Below, one piece after another: positions 26,995 through 35,467 of a DNA stretch of 64,000 bases. The DNA is taken from NCBI GenBank assembly GCA_030824495.1, contig JAVBXP010000014.1, positions 1-64,000 of the forward strand. The letters are read 5' to 3'. The stretch's first letter is position 1. Each line of letters starts with the position of its first letter. Source of the stretch: a bacterium. Lineage in GTDB: Bacteria; Pseudomonadota; Alphaproteobacteria; Caulobacterales; Caulobacteraceae. The notes beneath the pieces were generated by a model. That model had not been told where the DNA came from. It ran no database searches and saw only the letters and a list, made by a program, of their open reading frames with translations. Position numbers and translations under genes: made by a program.

Positions 26995-27008
26995 TTAAAC
27001 CGGCTTAA
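26995..27008. promoter_or_regulatory. CtrA-like site with 6-bp spacing, next to hemE
   Basis: TTAA-ACCGGC-TTAA is one base shorter in the spacer than the CtrA consensus TTAA-N7-TTAA. It lies 8 bp upstream of the hemE start codon. It may be weak or non-functional. Confidence 0.35.
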
Positions 27009-27047
27009 GGCCCCAGGCTCAAGCCCATGGGCGCCGCCCGCCTGTCT

Positions 27048-27082
27048 TCTTCCTAATAAGAATTTAGATATTGGATGTTGAG
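27048..27082. other. AT-rich candidate DNA-unwinding element
   Basis: The stretch around CCTAATAAGAATTTAGATAT is strikingly AT-rich in a GC-rich genome. It lies on the hemE side of the origin region, where the Caulobacter origin also carries an AT-rich element. Confidence 0.6.
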
Positions 27083-27142
27083 GAAGAGGTAGGGCCGTGG
27101 ACATACGGGGACAACTTTCGCCGGCCATACCGCCGCAACCCC

Positions 27143-27151
27143 TTATCAACA
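27143..27151 (+). promoter_or_regulatory. DnaA-box-like 9-mer
   Basis: TTATCAACA, one mismatch from TTATCCACA. Confidence 0.55.
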
Positions 27152-27189
27152 AGGCGATCGGTGGTTAACGCGCGCTCCGCGCACAACCC

Positions 27190-27198
27190 TGTGGATTG
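27190..27198 (-). promoter_or_regulatory. DnaA-box-like 9-mer
   Basis: Reads CAATCCACA on the minus strand; seven of nine positions match TTATCCACA and the ATCCACA core is intact, as in Caulobacter G-type boxes. Confidence 0.55.
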
Positions 27199-27246
27199 CG
27201 GGGACAACGACCTCAGCCCTGATGGCGTTTACGTTTCGTTAGTAGG

Positions 27247-27262
27247 TTAACGGGGAGTTAAC
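27247..27262. promoter_or_regulatory. CtrA binding site in origin
   Basis: TTAACGGGGAGTTAAC fits TTAA-N7-TTAAC exactly. In Caulobacter, phosphorylated CtrA bound to such sites blocks replication initiation. Confidence 0.8.
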
Positions 27263-27307
27263 TTTGACGAACCGGAGTCATTCAAGGCCCGATCGCCAAT
27301 ACCCCTG

Positions 27308-27323
27308 TTCATAGTATCTTAAC
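27308..27323. promoter_or_regulatory. Second CtrA-like site in origin
   Basis: TTCA-TAGTATC-TTAAC, a correct 7-bp spacer with a single mismatch in the left half. Confidence 0.55.
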
Positions 27324-27402
27324 CATCGTTCCAGTGGACGAGCAGGCGGCAAACCACCGACTTGCTCCCGCCCGTACACAGGGCCCTGGCCACCGCGCCG
27401 GC

Positions 27403-27411
27403 TATTCCACA
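27403..27411 (+). promoter_or_regulatory. DnaA-box-like 9-mer
   Basis: TATTCCACA, two mismatches from the consensus with TCCACA intact. Confidence 0.4.
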
Positions 27412-27505
27412 AAGCAGTCCTCCTTCGTTAAGAAGGTATCGACTCTTTCGTCCCCAGTTTTCCCGCCTAGATTCCGCATTTCGTCCTTGCAGCCCCAAGA
27501 GGCCC

Positions 27506-28354
27506 ATGACCTCGACCCCCCGCGTCGCGACTTACTTCCACGTCCACCTGGTGTCGGACTCGACCGGCGAGACGCTGAACGCCATGGCGCGCGCTGTTTG
27601 CGCCCGGTTCGAGAACGTCCTGCCGATCGAGCATATCTATGCGCTGGTGCGCTCGCCGCGGCAGCTCGAGCGGGCCCTGACCGATATTGAGGAAGCGCCG
27701 GGCGTGGTCATTCACACCATCGTCGACGATCAACTGCGGACCGCGCTGGAAGAAGGCGTCCGGCGGCTGGATATGCCCTGCATCGCCGCGCTCGATCCCT
27801 TGGTCTCGTCGCTGCAGCGCTATCTTGGCGCCTCGATCAGCCGCCGGGTGGGCGTGCAGCACGCGCTGGACAACGACTATTTCAACCGAATGGACGCCCT
27901 GAACTACGCCATCGGCCACGACGACGGCCAAGGTGGGCAGGATCTGGAGCAGGCCGACGTGGTCCTGGTCGGGGTGTCGCGAACCTCAAAGACGCCGACC
28001 TGCATCTATCTGGCCCATCGCGGCGTGCGGGCGGCCAATGTGCCGCTGGTGCCAACGCGGCCGCCGCCGGAAAAGCTATTCGAGCTGAAGAACACCCTGG
28101 TGGTCGGGCTGACGATTTCCCCCGACCGGCTGATCCAGATCCGGCGAAACCGGCTGCTCAGCCTCAAGGAAGACCGGGAATCCACCTATATCGACATCGA
28201 GGCGGTGCGCGAGGAGACGGTGAAGGCTCGCCGGCTCTATGAGCGTCGGGGTTGGCCGGTGATCGACGTCACCCGCCGAAGTGTCGAAGAAACCGCCGCA
28301 GCCGTTATGAACTTGCTGCACGGCGGCCACGGACAGGTGGAGGTGCTGGGTTGA
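27506..28354 (+). CDS. Pyruvate, phosphate dikinase / PEP synthase regulatory protein (DUF299)
   Basis: Bifunctional ADP-dependent Ser/Thr kinase and Pi-dependent phosphorylase that switches pyruvate phosphate dikinase or PEP synthase off and on. In 282 residues, HLVSDSTGETL (14-24) and the P-loop-like GVSRTSKTPTCIYLAHRG (156-173) are diagnostic. ATG at 27506 defines the right edge of the origin; this is the duf299 gene that flanks the Caulobacter origin. The maf start overlaps its stop (TTGA). Confidence 0.94.
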   Translation: MTSTPRVATYFHVHLVSDSTGETLNAMARAVCARFENVLPIEHIYALVRSPRQLERALTDIEEAPGVVIHTIVDDQLRTALEEGVRRLDMPCIAALDPLVSSLQRYLGASISRRVGVQHALDNDYFNRMDALNYAIGHDDGQGGQDLEQADVVLVGVSRTSKTPTCIYLAHRGVRAANVPLVPTRPPPEKLFELKNTLVVGLTISPDRLIQIRRNRLLSLKEDRESTYIDIEAVREETVKARRLYERRGWPVIDVTRRSVEETAAAVMNLLHGGHGQVEVLG

Positions 28355-28947
28355 GCACGCAGATTATCCTGGCGTCCAAGAGCGCCGCACGGCGCGCCGT
28401 GCTGACCGGCGCGGGCGTATCTTTTGAGGTGTCGGTGGCCGGCGTCGACGAGGACGCGGTGAAGAACGCCATGCTGGCTGAGGGCGCGAGCCCGCGCGAC
28501 GTGGCCGACGCCCTGGCCGAGCTGAAAGCCATCAAGGTCTCACGCTCCAAGCCGGGCTTTGTGATCGGGTCCGACCAGACCCTGGAGTTCGAGGGCAAGC
28601 TCTACGACAAGGCCGAGACGGTGGAGGCCGCCGCCGAGCGGCTGAGGACCATGCGGGGCAAGCCGCACAAACTGCATTCGGCGGTGGTGGTGGCCAAGGA
28701 CGGCGCGCCGATCTGGCGCGAGATCGTCTCGGCGACTCTGACCATGCGCGATTTCTCAGACGAGTTTCTCGCCAGCTATCTGGAGTTTGAGGGCGAGGAG
28801 GCTCTGGGGTCGGTGGGTTGCTACCGGCTTGAAGGCCCCGGGGCGCAGTTGTTCTCGAAGATCGAAGGCGACTACTTCGCCATCCTGGGCCTGCCCCTGA
28901 TAGGTTTGCTCGACCTGTTCCGCCGTCACGGCGTGCTGGCGGCATGA
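28351..28947 (+). CDS. maf: Maf-like nucleotide pyrophosphatase
   Basis: Hydrolyses non-canonical or modified nucleoside triphosphates and is linked to septum control. 198 residues. [14 protein letters not shown] at 5-18 is the N-terminal signature, [10 protein letters not shown] holds the catalytic Asp, and [31 protein letters not shown] is the C-terminal signature. The start is a TTG overlapping the stop of the upstream gene. The aroE ATG overlaps its own stop (ATGA). Confidence 0.93.
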   Translation: MSTQIILASKSAARRAVLTGAGVSFEVSVAGVDEDAVKNAMLAEGASPRDVADALAELKAIKVSRSKPGFVIGSDQTLEFEGKLYDKAETVEAAAERLRTMRGKPHKLHSAVVVAKDGAPIWREIVSATLTMRDFSDEFLASYLEFEGEEALGSVGCYRLEGPGAQLFSKIEGDYFAILGLPLIGLLDLFRRHGVLAA

Positions 28948-29786
28948 GCATTTCCGGCGTGACCCGGGTCGCCGGCGTGGTCGGCCGGCCGATCAGCCAT
29001 TCCATGAGCCCGATCCTGCACAACGCCTGGCTGGCGGCGGCGGGCGTGGACGGGGTTTATGTGCCCTTTTCGGTCCAGCCGGGGCGGTTCACCGCCTTCG
29101 TCGACTCCCTGCGCGGGGGAACGGTGTCGGGGCTCAATGTCACCCTGCCCTTTAAGGGTGAGGCCTTGGCCCTGGCCGATGTAGCGACTTTCAGGGCGCG
29201 GATGGCCGACGCCGCCAATGTGCTGGTGTTTCGCGAAGACGGCACGATCCTGGCCGACAATACCGACGGGCTGGGCATGCTTAGAGCCTTTGGCGAGCAG
29301 GCTCCGGGGTTTGATCCGAAGGCCGGCCCGGTGGTGATCCTTGGCGCGGGTGGTGGATCGCGCGGCGCTGCGGCGGCGTTTGTGGAGGCTGGGTGCCACG
29401 ATGTGCGGGTCGTCAATCGGACGCTGACCAAGGCCCAGGATATCGCCGAGCCCCTGGGCGCCACGGCCTTCGCGCTGAATGAGGCCGCCAAGGCGTTCGA
29501 GGGTGCGATCGCGGTGGTCAACGCCACCTCCGCCGGCCTATCCGGATCGCCGGGCCTGGATCTGCCGCTGGAAGCCACACCGCCCGGCGCAGTCATAATG
29601 GACATGGTCTACAAGCCGCTGAAGACCCCATTCCTGGCGCAGGCCGAGGGGTTGGGCAGACAGACGGTTGACGGCCTAGCCATGTTGATCGGCCAGGCGG
29701 TTCCTTCATTTGAAGCCTTCTACGGCCAAACACCGCCGGAAAGCGTCGATGTGCGCGCGCTGGCGCTCAAAGCTCTGGGATTCTGA
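28944..29786 (+). CDS. aroE: Shikimate dehydrogenase
   Basis: NADPH-dependent reduction of 3-dehydroshikimate in aromatic amino acid synthesis. 280 residues. The substrate site has [14 protein letters not shown] (12-25) and [10 protein letters not shown] with the catalytic Lys; the NADP loop is [15 protein letters not shown]. Its ATG overlaps the maf stop, and coaE starts 1 bp after it, so the origin-proximal run reads as one operon. Confidence 0.95.
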   Translation: MSISGVTRVAGVVGRPISHSMSPILHNAWLAAAGVDGVYVPFSVQPGRFTAFVDSLRGGTVSGLNVTLPFKGEALALADVATFRARMADAANVLVFREDGTILADNTDGLGMLRAFGEQAPGFDPKAGPVVILGAGGGSRGAAAAFVEAGCHDVRVVNRTLTKAQDIAEPLGATAFALNEAAKAFEGAIAVVNATSAGLSGSPGLDLPLEATPPGAVIMDMVYKPLKTPFLAQAEGLGRQTVDGLAMLIGQAVPSFEAFYGQTPPESVDVRALALKALGF

Positions 29787-29787
29787 A

Positions 29788-30426
29788 ATGCTGATCATCG
29801 GACTGACCGGCTCCATCGGCATGGGCAAGTCGACGACCGCGGCGATGTTCCGCGATGCAGGGGTGCCGGTCTACGACGCCGACGCCGCCGTGGCTGACCT
29901 CTATCAGGTGGGCGGCGCGGCCGTGGCCCCGCTGGAGGCGGCGTTTCCCGGCGTGACCAAGGACGGCGCGGTGGACCGCGAGGCCCTGCGGACGCGGGTC
30001 CTGGGCGATGACGAGGCGATGGGGCGCCTGAACAAGATCGTCCATCCCCTGGTCGGCGCTGACCGGGTGCAGTTCTTCAAGGCCGCTGAAGAAGCCGGCG
30101 CCGACATGGTCGTGCTGGATATCCCGCTGATCTACGAGACCGGCGGCGAGGCGAATATGGACGCGGTGGTGGTGGTCTCGGCCCCGGAAAGCCAACAACG
30201 GGAGCGGGTGCTGGCCCGGCCCGGCATGACGGCCGATCGTCTGGACGCCATTCTGGCGCGGCAGATGCACGACAGCGAAAAGCGGGCGCGGGCCCATTTC
30301 GTGGTCGATACCGGTCGCGGTCTGGAGCCGGCGCGCGAGCAAGTCACAGAGATCATCGCCGTCATGCGTGATCCACAGCGTAGGCCACCGCGACGTCTCG
30401 CCTCCCTTGATGGCCAGGCCAAATAA
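29788..30426 (+). CDS. coaE: Dephospho-CoA kinase
   Basis: Last enzyme of coenzyme A synthesis, 212 residues. P-loop [13 protein letters not shown] is at 5-17; [12 protein letters not shown] and [13 protein letters not shown] are family motifs. The usual DA-D acceptor site is present. The C-terminal ~20 residues are basic and divergent. It sits between aroE and dnaQ as in Caulobacter. Confidence 0.94.
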   Translation: MLIIGLTGSIGMGKSTTAAMFRDAGVPVYDADAAVADLYQVGGAAVAPLEAAFPGVTKDGAVDREALRTRVLGDDEAMGRLNKIVHPLVGADRVQFFKAAEEAGADMVVLDIPLIYETGGEANMDAVVVVSAPESQQRERVLARPGMTADRLDAILARQMHDSEKRARAHFVVDTGRGLEPAREQVTEIIAVMRDPQRRPPRRLASLDGQAK

Positions 30427-30441
30427 GGCGATCTAGACCTT

Positions 30442-31149
30442 ATGGCGCGTGAGATCGTTCTAGACACCGAAACCACGGGCTTCGAGCCGCAGATGGGCCA
30501 CAAGCTGGTCGAACTCGCGTGCCTGGAGATCGAGGATTACCTGCCCACGGGCCGGAGTTTCCACGTCTATATCGACCCCGAACGTGACATGCCGCCTGAG
30601 GCCGAGAAGGTTCACGGCCTGTCGGCCACCTTCCTGCGCGGCAAGCCCAAATTCCGCGATAAGGAGATCCACCAGGACTTCCTGGAGTTTGTCGGCGACT
30701 CCCCGATCATCGCCCATAACGCCACCTTCGACCGCACCTTCGTGAACTATGAGCTGCAGGGCCTTGGCCTTGCGCCGCTGCATGAAGATCGCTGGATCGA
30801 CACCCTGGCGATCGCCCGGAAGAAGTTTCCGGGCATGCACAACTCGCTCGACGCGCTGTGCAAGCGGTTCAAGATCTCGCTGAGCGACCGGGAAAAGCAC
30901 GGCGCCTTGATCGACGCCCGACTGCTGGCAGGGGTTTATCTGGAGCTGAAGGGCGGCCGCGCCCTGACGCTGGAACTGACCACGCATGCTATGGCCGCCC
31001 AGGCCGTCGCCATCGCTAGGGCCGGGTCCTACGGCGCCCGCCCGCGCCCCCTGCCCTTCCGCTCAACCGACGCCGAACGCGAGCTGCACGCCAGCTTCAT
31101 CCGTAATGTCGTGAAGAGCGACGAGCTTTGGAAAAAGCACGGACTCTGA
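30442..31149 (+). CDS. dnaQ: DNA polymerase III subunit epsilon
   Basis: 3'-5' proofreading exonuclease of the replicase, 235 residues. Exo I is VLDTETTGFEP (6-16), Exo II is IIAHNATFDRTFVN, and Exo III-epsilon is HGALIDARLLAGVYLEL; together these give the DEDDh active site. The C-terminal tail can bind the polymerase alpha subunit. ATG at 30442 lies 15 bp after coaE. Confidence 0.95.
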   Translation: MAREIVLDTETTGFEPQMGHKLVELACLEIEDYLPTGRSFHVYIDPERDMPPEAEKVHGLSATFLRGKPKFRDKEIHQDFLEFVGDSPIIAHNATFDRTFVNYELQGLGLAPLHEDRWIDTLAIARKKFPGMHNSLDALCKRFKISLSDREKHGALIDARLLAGVYLELKGGRALTLELTTHAMAAQAVAIARAGSYGARPRPLPFRSTDAERELHASFIRNVVKSDELWKKHGL

Positions 31150-31155
31150 AGACCC

Positions 31156-32097
31156 TTAGATCCAGCGCTTGTCGGCGGTGAAGTCGACGGTCAGCCAATA
31201 GCCTGGGCTCGCGCCGCCCATAGCCGCGGCGATCTCGGCGCGGATCGCGTCCAATCGATCAAAATTGGTCTCGGTGTCGCCAGAGGGCGCGACCAAGCCG
31301 ATCTCGATGAACTGTTGGCGACCCGATTTCACGACATGAGAGTCATAGTCCACGAACCCATGTCGCTCGGCGACCTCCTTGGCCAGTTGGCTGATCTTCT
31401 CGTCCAGGTCGCTGGGCGTGATCATCAGGATGTCGCGACCGGCCTTCCAGATCGTCATTAGCGGGAACGGGAACAGGCACAGGGCGATGATCAGCAAGAT
31501 CAAGGGGTCGGCATAGGGCGCGAAGCGCGCAGCTCCTGTCTGGGTGAGCAAACCGCCGACCACGAAGCTGAAGCACAGGCCGGTGCTGAGCACCCCGCCC
31601 ATGAACCAAGACCGGGCGTCGACATCGAGCATCTGCGAGCCGAGATGGCGGGCTGAACGGCGGATATAGGCGAAAAAGATGAAGTTGATGACGCTGCTGA
31701 CGCCGGCATAGATCGCCCCGACGCCGAACTGGAGCTCTCGGCCGCCGACGATCAGGCCGTTGAGACCGTCGATGAAGGCGTAGATGCAGGCGAAGGCTAG
31801 GATCAGGCCGTTCAGCAGGGCGAGCATCGGCTCCAAGTGCCAATAGCCGTACTGGAAGCGGTCGTCGTCGCCGCGCGAGATCAGCCGCACGGTCAGCAAG
31901 GCGACCCCGGTCATGGCCGCGTCGATGAGATCGTAGAAGCCGTCGAACATCACCGACTTGGAGCTGATCCACAGCCCGAACCCGATACTGGTCACCGCCA
32001 GGATGATGGTGACCGTCATTGAGGTCAGCAGCAGGCGCTGTTCTTTGGCCGAGGAGTGCAGCGTCACGTCCGACTTGCGCAGGATTGACCGGCGCAT
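31156..32097 (-). CDS. Cation diffusion facilitator family transporter
   Basis: Inner-membrane metal/proton antiporter of about 313 residues. Six membrane helices are suggested (about 30-215). FDGFYDLIDA in helix 2 carries the paired Asp residues of CDF metal sites, and LDVDARSWFMGGVLSTG occupies the helix 5 position. A cytosolic C-terminal domain follows (about 220-313). The metal cannot be deduced. ATG at 32097 is preferred; a TTG at 32145 is in frame upstream. Confidence 0.85.
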   Translation of the reverse strand: MRRSILRKSDVTLHSSAKEQRLLLTSMTVTIILAVTSIGFGLWISSKSVMFDGFYDLIDAAMTGVALLTVRLISRGDDDRFQYGYWHLEPMLALLNGLILAFACIYAFIDGLNGLIVGGRELQFGVGAIYAGVSSVINFIFFAYIRRSARHLGSQMLDVDARSWFMGGVLSTGLCFSFVVGGLLTQTGAARFAPYADPLILLIIALCLFPFPLMTIWKAGRDILMITPSDLDEKISQLAKEVAERHGFVDYDSHVVKSGRQQFIEIGLVAPSGDTETNFDRLDAIRAEIAAAMGGASPGYWLTVDFTADKRWI

Positions 32098-32200
32098 CCT
32101 TTGCTGACGGAGCCGGACAGGCGCTTGCAGTCCGGAGGCTTTCAACCTCGGCTAGATGAACCCATCTGGCGCACGGCGCCTAGGGGGGAAGGCCGGCCTG

Positions 32201-33049
32201 CTAAGAACCGCGGCCGTAGGCCCAGCGGCGGTCGGCGAAATCGAACGACCAGCTATCGCCCACCATCAGATTGGCCCCGAGGGCGAGGTCCGGGAAATCC
32301 GGAACCAGGGCCTTGGACCGGGACATGTCCACCGCCACCACCGCGACGTCATGGAAGTCACGGCCGCAGAACGAGAGCTTGCTGGCGACATAGAGGCTGA
32401 CCGGCATGCCGATGGACGTGACATCGGCGCCGGGCGGCAGCTTGCGGACGAAGCGGAACACTTCGGGGTGGGCTGCGATGAAGGCGGCGTCGCCGACGGT
32501 GGTGCTGGCCCCGGTGTCCCAGGCCGCCTTGACGTGGACCCCGGGAAGATCGACTGGCACCCGGATCATCCGGGTCGTGACCTCGAACGGCTCCGCGCAG
32601 GATCGGCTGGAAGCCGGCCAGCCGCGCCGCAACTCGTTGCGCCGGAAGTCGAAGGTGAAGGCGCCCAATCGCTGGAAGTATTCCAGCCCGATGATGCTGT
32701 GGTCGAACGGGCTGTCGGCGACGGCCGCCGGAACGTCCTGCAGCTTGAACTGGCCAAAGCTCAGGGCGCCCAGCCGAACCTCTCGGGTCGGAAGCGGCAG
32801 GCCGTTGGCGCCCATCACCCCGCCGACGCCTTGCGCCGGATAGGCTTCAAACTCGGGCCGGGGCCGCAGGCCCACGCCATAGGACCCGGTGTCGAGCTGG
32901 CAGAGCTCGAGCACCTGGTCGACCATGCACTCGACAAAGAAGCGGTTGTCGTGGCGCGAAAAGGCCGCGACCTGCTGGGCCATGGCGCTGGCGGGTATCG
33001 ACAGGAGAGCAGTGGCCAGGATCGCGGCGGCGCGGCGCGTGAAACTCAT
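32201..33049 (-). CDS. Retropepsin-like aspartyl protease with two DTG motifs
   Basis: A 282-residue secreted protein with signal peptide 1-24 (ASAMAQ). Two catalytic-type motifs are seen: QLDTGSYG with DTG at 53-55 and AWDTGAST with DTG at 178-180. Each is followed by a matching hydrophobic-Gly segment (IIGLEYFQRLGAFTFDF and LMVGDSWSFDF). This suggests two retropepsin-type lobes in one chain that could form a pepsin-like pseudo-dimer. The periplasmic substrate is unknown. ATG at 33049 gives a clean signal peptide. Confidence 0.8.
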   Translation of the reverse strand: MSFTRRAAAILATALLSIPASAMAQQVAAFSRHDNRFFVECMVDQVLELCQLDTGSYGVGLRPRPEFEAYPAQGVGGVMGANGLPLPTREVRLGALSFGQFKLQDVPAAVADSPFDHSIIGLEYFQRLGAFTFDFRRNELRRGWPASSRSCAEPFEVTTRMIRVPVDLPGVHVKAAWDTGASTTVGDAAFIAAHPEVFRFVRKLPPGADVTSIGMPVSLYVASKLSFCGRDFHDVAVVAVDMSRSKALVPDFPDLALGANLMVGDSWSFDFADRRWAYGRGS

Positions 33050-33101
33050 CGGCCAAGCCTGAGCTCGATTGATGGCGCGAGTTTGTCTCTGGCGATTTGC
33101 G

Positions 33102-34133
33102 TCAGGCCTGCTTTTCACGTCGGCGGGGTTCGGCGTCGCGGGCTCGGCTGTTGCGGACGGCGTCATCGAACACTGCAGCGGCCGCGTCATTGGGCGCTGT
33201 CTCGACGATGGGCTCAGGCGGAGGGGCGCGCCGCCGATCAGCCATGTCGAGGACATGAAGTGCGTGATCGCCCTCCTGACCGAAAAGACTGCGAAGCCTT
33301 AGGTCCAATTGCGGTGAGGAATTGTTGATCCCAGCGGCCCGCAGGGCTTCATGCACAGCCCAGGTGTAGGCGGCGCGCAGCGACGAAGGATGTCGCGAGG
33401 ATTCCAGCGTCGGCCAGACAATGAGCTCGAAATCCAGCCCTTCTCCGCTGAAGTTGGTCAGCCACACCTGGGTCTTGCGATCGGGGCGATCGGGGGCGGT
33501 GAACGGCAAGGCGTGGGCCGCGGCCATCACCACGTCCCGCACGACGGCCTTGTCGGCCTCCTCAGCGACCGAGAAAGCCACGTGGATCCGCCCTGATTGA
33601 TCGTCGTAGGTCCAGTTGATCACCTGGCTCTGCATGAACTTGGAATTGGGAATGACCACGTTGAGGTCGTCATTGGTTCGCATGCGGGTCGCCCGCGGGC
33701 CGATCTCGACGACCTCGCCGCGCAGGCCGCTTTCCAGTTCGATGAAGTCTCCGACCTGGATCGTGGGGTCGAAGATCAGCACCAGACCGGACACGAACTC
33801 CTTTACGACACCTTGCAGACCAAGGCCTGCCCCGACCCCGATGGCGCCCGCAAACACGGTGAAGGAGTTGAGATCGACGCCCAAGGTGGCGAGGCCGGCG
33901 ACCAGCCCCGCCACCATCAGGGCATACCCGACCACCTTTTCGAAGATGTAGATCAGCGGCGACCCGGCCTTGGCGTGGCGACGCAGGCGCTCGAGCCCCT
34001 TCTGCATGAGCTGGACCAGCAGGTAGGTCGCGCCCACGATGGCGATGGCGGCCACAACCCGCCCGCTGATGGCGATCAAGGCGCCCGACCCCAGCCACTC
34101 GCGGACGGCCTCGAGGGGACTGGCTTTGCTCAT
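33102..34133 (-). CDS. Small-conductance mechanosensitive channel MscS family
   Basis: 343-residue membrane channel that opens under tension during osmotic downshock. Membrane helices lie at about 18-42, 65-85 and 90-112. The pore-lining helix has the alternating Gly/Ala pattern FAGAIGVGAGLGLQGVVKEFVSG. A beta domain (IQVGDFIELESGLRGEVVEIGPRATRMRT) follows, as in MscS. The C-terminal ~60 residues are Ala/Pro/Arg-rich and likely disordered. It lies downstream of no clear operon partner. Confidence 0.93.
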   Translation of the reverse strand: MSKASPLEAVREWLGSGALIAISGRVVAAIAIVGATYLLVQLMQKGLERLRRHAKAGSPLIYIFEKVVGYALMVAGLVAGLATLGVDLNSFTVFAGAIGVGAGLGLQGVVKEFVSGLVLIFDPTIQVGDFIELESGLRGEVVEIGPRATRMRTNDDLNVVIPNSKFMQSQVINWTYDDQSGRIHVAFSVAEEADKAVVRDVVMAAAHALPFTAPDRPDRKTQVWLTNFSGEGLDFELIVWPTLESSRHPSSLRAAYTWAVHEALRAAGINNSSPQLDLRLRSLFGQEGDHALHVLDMADRRRAPPPEPIVETAPNDAAAAVFDDAVRNSRARDAEPRRREKQA

Positions 34134-34231
34134 GGGCGCGCTCCCGGGGTCTCGCTCGATCCTTGGGAGTCTATGAATGCGCGGATGCAGCCGGGTTGCC
34201 CATTCGGGGAAACCCTAAGTCGCGCGGGCGG

Positions 34232-34729
34232 TTACGGGCGCTGAAGCGCCAGGTAGATGCTGTCGCACCAAGTCTCACCGACCAGCAAGGTGCGCTCGGC
34301 CCGGCCGGTCTCGACGAAGCCTAGGCGGCCCAGGACCGCGAGGGATCCGGCGTTTCGCGGGTCGACGTCGGCGATGAGCTCGGGGATCGGATAGTTGGCG
34401 AAGACGCTGGCGATCACCGCCTCCAGAGCCTCGCGGGCCAGGCCGCGTCCCCAGTAGTCCCTATGCAGGATGAAACCGATTTCAGGCAGCTGGTAGAAGC
34501 CAGCCTTGCCGATCACCATGCCCTGATGCTCGACCACGAAGTCGTGGCTGGTTTCGGGCGCCGCGCCGATCATGTCCTGCAGCCAGGCGCGGGTGGTCTC
34601 TAGTTCCTGGTGCGCCGGCGTCGACCAGAACCGCATCGCTTCAGTATCGCTGAGGACAGCGTGCAGGCCGTCGAGATCGCCCTCCCGTGCGGGGCGGAGC
34701 CGAAGGCGCGAGGTGTGAAGCTCGGTCAT
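34232..34729 (-). CDS. GNAT-family N-acetyltransferase (RimJ/RimL-like)
   Basis: 165-residue cytosolic acetyltransferase of the Acetyltransf_3 type. It begins MTELHTSRLRLRPAREGD. The acetyl-CoA loop is LHRDYWGRGLAREALEAV (about 89-106), followed by DVDPRNAGSLAVLGRLGFVETG. The substrate is unknown; such proteins acetylate ribosomal proteins or small amines. ATG at 34729 fits the domain; the reading frame extends further upstream but has no homology there. Confidence 0.88.
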   Translation of the reverse strand: MTELHTSRLRLRPAREGDLDGLHAVLSDTEAMRFWSTPAHQELETTRAWLQDMIGAAPETSHDFVVEHQGMVIGKAGFYQLPEIGFILHRDYWGRGLAREALEAVIASVFANYPIPELIADVDPRNAGSLAVLGRLGFVETGRAERTLLVGETWCDSIYLALQRP

Positions 34730-34817
34730 TGAAGAACACCGAGGCTTTGAAAAGAAAGGGAAAATAACTCGCCCTCCCCGCCTGGCCGCTGGCCCGACAG
34801 GGAGGATGAGAAAAGCT

Positions 34818-35315
34818 TTAGGCGTTGCCGACCGTCTCGCCGCCCAGGCCCTGGGCCTTGCGCGCGGCGTAGACGCCGCCGAAATCGATCGGGTCCAGCA
34901 TGAAGGGCGGATAGCCGCCGTCGGCAGTGACGCCGGCGATGATCTGGCGGGCGAACGGGAACATGAAGCGCGGGCACTCGACCAGCAGGACGGGCTCCAG
35001 CTCTTCCTGGCTGACGCCGGTGATCTGGAAGACGCCGCCGTAGAGCAGTTCGACGTGGAAGACCGGGCCGTCATCGCGCGTGGCGCGGGCCGAGAGCTTC
35101 AGGTCGACTTCGAACAGGCCGTCTTCGCGGCCGCGGGCGTTCATTTCGACGCCCATCTCGATTTGCGGCTGGGTGGTGTTCTGGGCGCGCAGGGTTTCGG
35201 GGGCGCGGGGATTCTCGAAGGACAGGTCGCGGACGAACTGGGCCAGGATGCGGATGCCGGGTTCGGGCGCATCCGCTCCGTTGGTCTCGGGGCCGGCGGC
35301 GTCGGTATCGGTCAT
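34818..35315 (-). CDS. secB: Protein-export chaperone SecB
   Basis: Tetrameric cytosolic chaperone that keeps preproteins unfolded and hands them to SecA. In 165 residues, [17 protein letters not shown] (about 21-37), [51 protein letters not shown] and the short flexible C-terminus are diagnostic. ATG at 35315 is chosen over a start 12 codons upstream. It is divergent from the Tim44-like gene, the common alphaproteobacterial arrangement. Confidence 0.96.
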   Translation of the reverse strand: MTDTDAAGPETNGADAPEPGIRILAQFVRDLSFENPRAPETLRAQNTTQPQIEMGVEMNARGREDGLFEVDLKLSARATRDDGPVFHVELLYGGVFQITGVSQEELEPVLLVECPRFMFPFARQIIAGVTADGGYPPFMLDPIDFGGVYAARKAQGLGGETVGNA

Positions 35316-35467
35316 ATTGAGGAAAATCCGGTTGATTGGACGCTCATTCACGTCCTGTTGTGGCGCGGGCTGCTAACATGTGGCCTAAGCCGTGGCAACG
35401 TCGCCCCCTGACGAGGGCGTGTCGCTGCCCTATATTGAATGTTCAACGTCCAGCGAGCCCCAAGAAG

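Larger units (their letters stand above)
26987..27505. other. oriC: Predicted chromosomal replication origin (Cori-type)
   Basis: This 519-bp gene-free region sits between divergent hemE and the DUF299 kinase gene, the exact place of the Caulobacter origin. It contains a 35-bp AT-rich block (27048-27082), a perfect CtrA site (27247-27262) and a second with one mismatch (27308-27323). It also has DnaA-box-like 9-mers at 27143, 27190 and 27403, three GANTC methylation sites (27275, 27441, 27470), and two copies of GGGGACAAC (27107 and 27200). No 9-mer matches TTATCCACA exactly, which fits the weak boxes of this group. The call rests on synteny plus motif content; parS lies 8 kb away. Confidence 0.85.
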
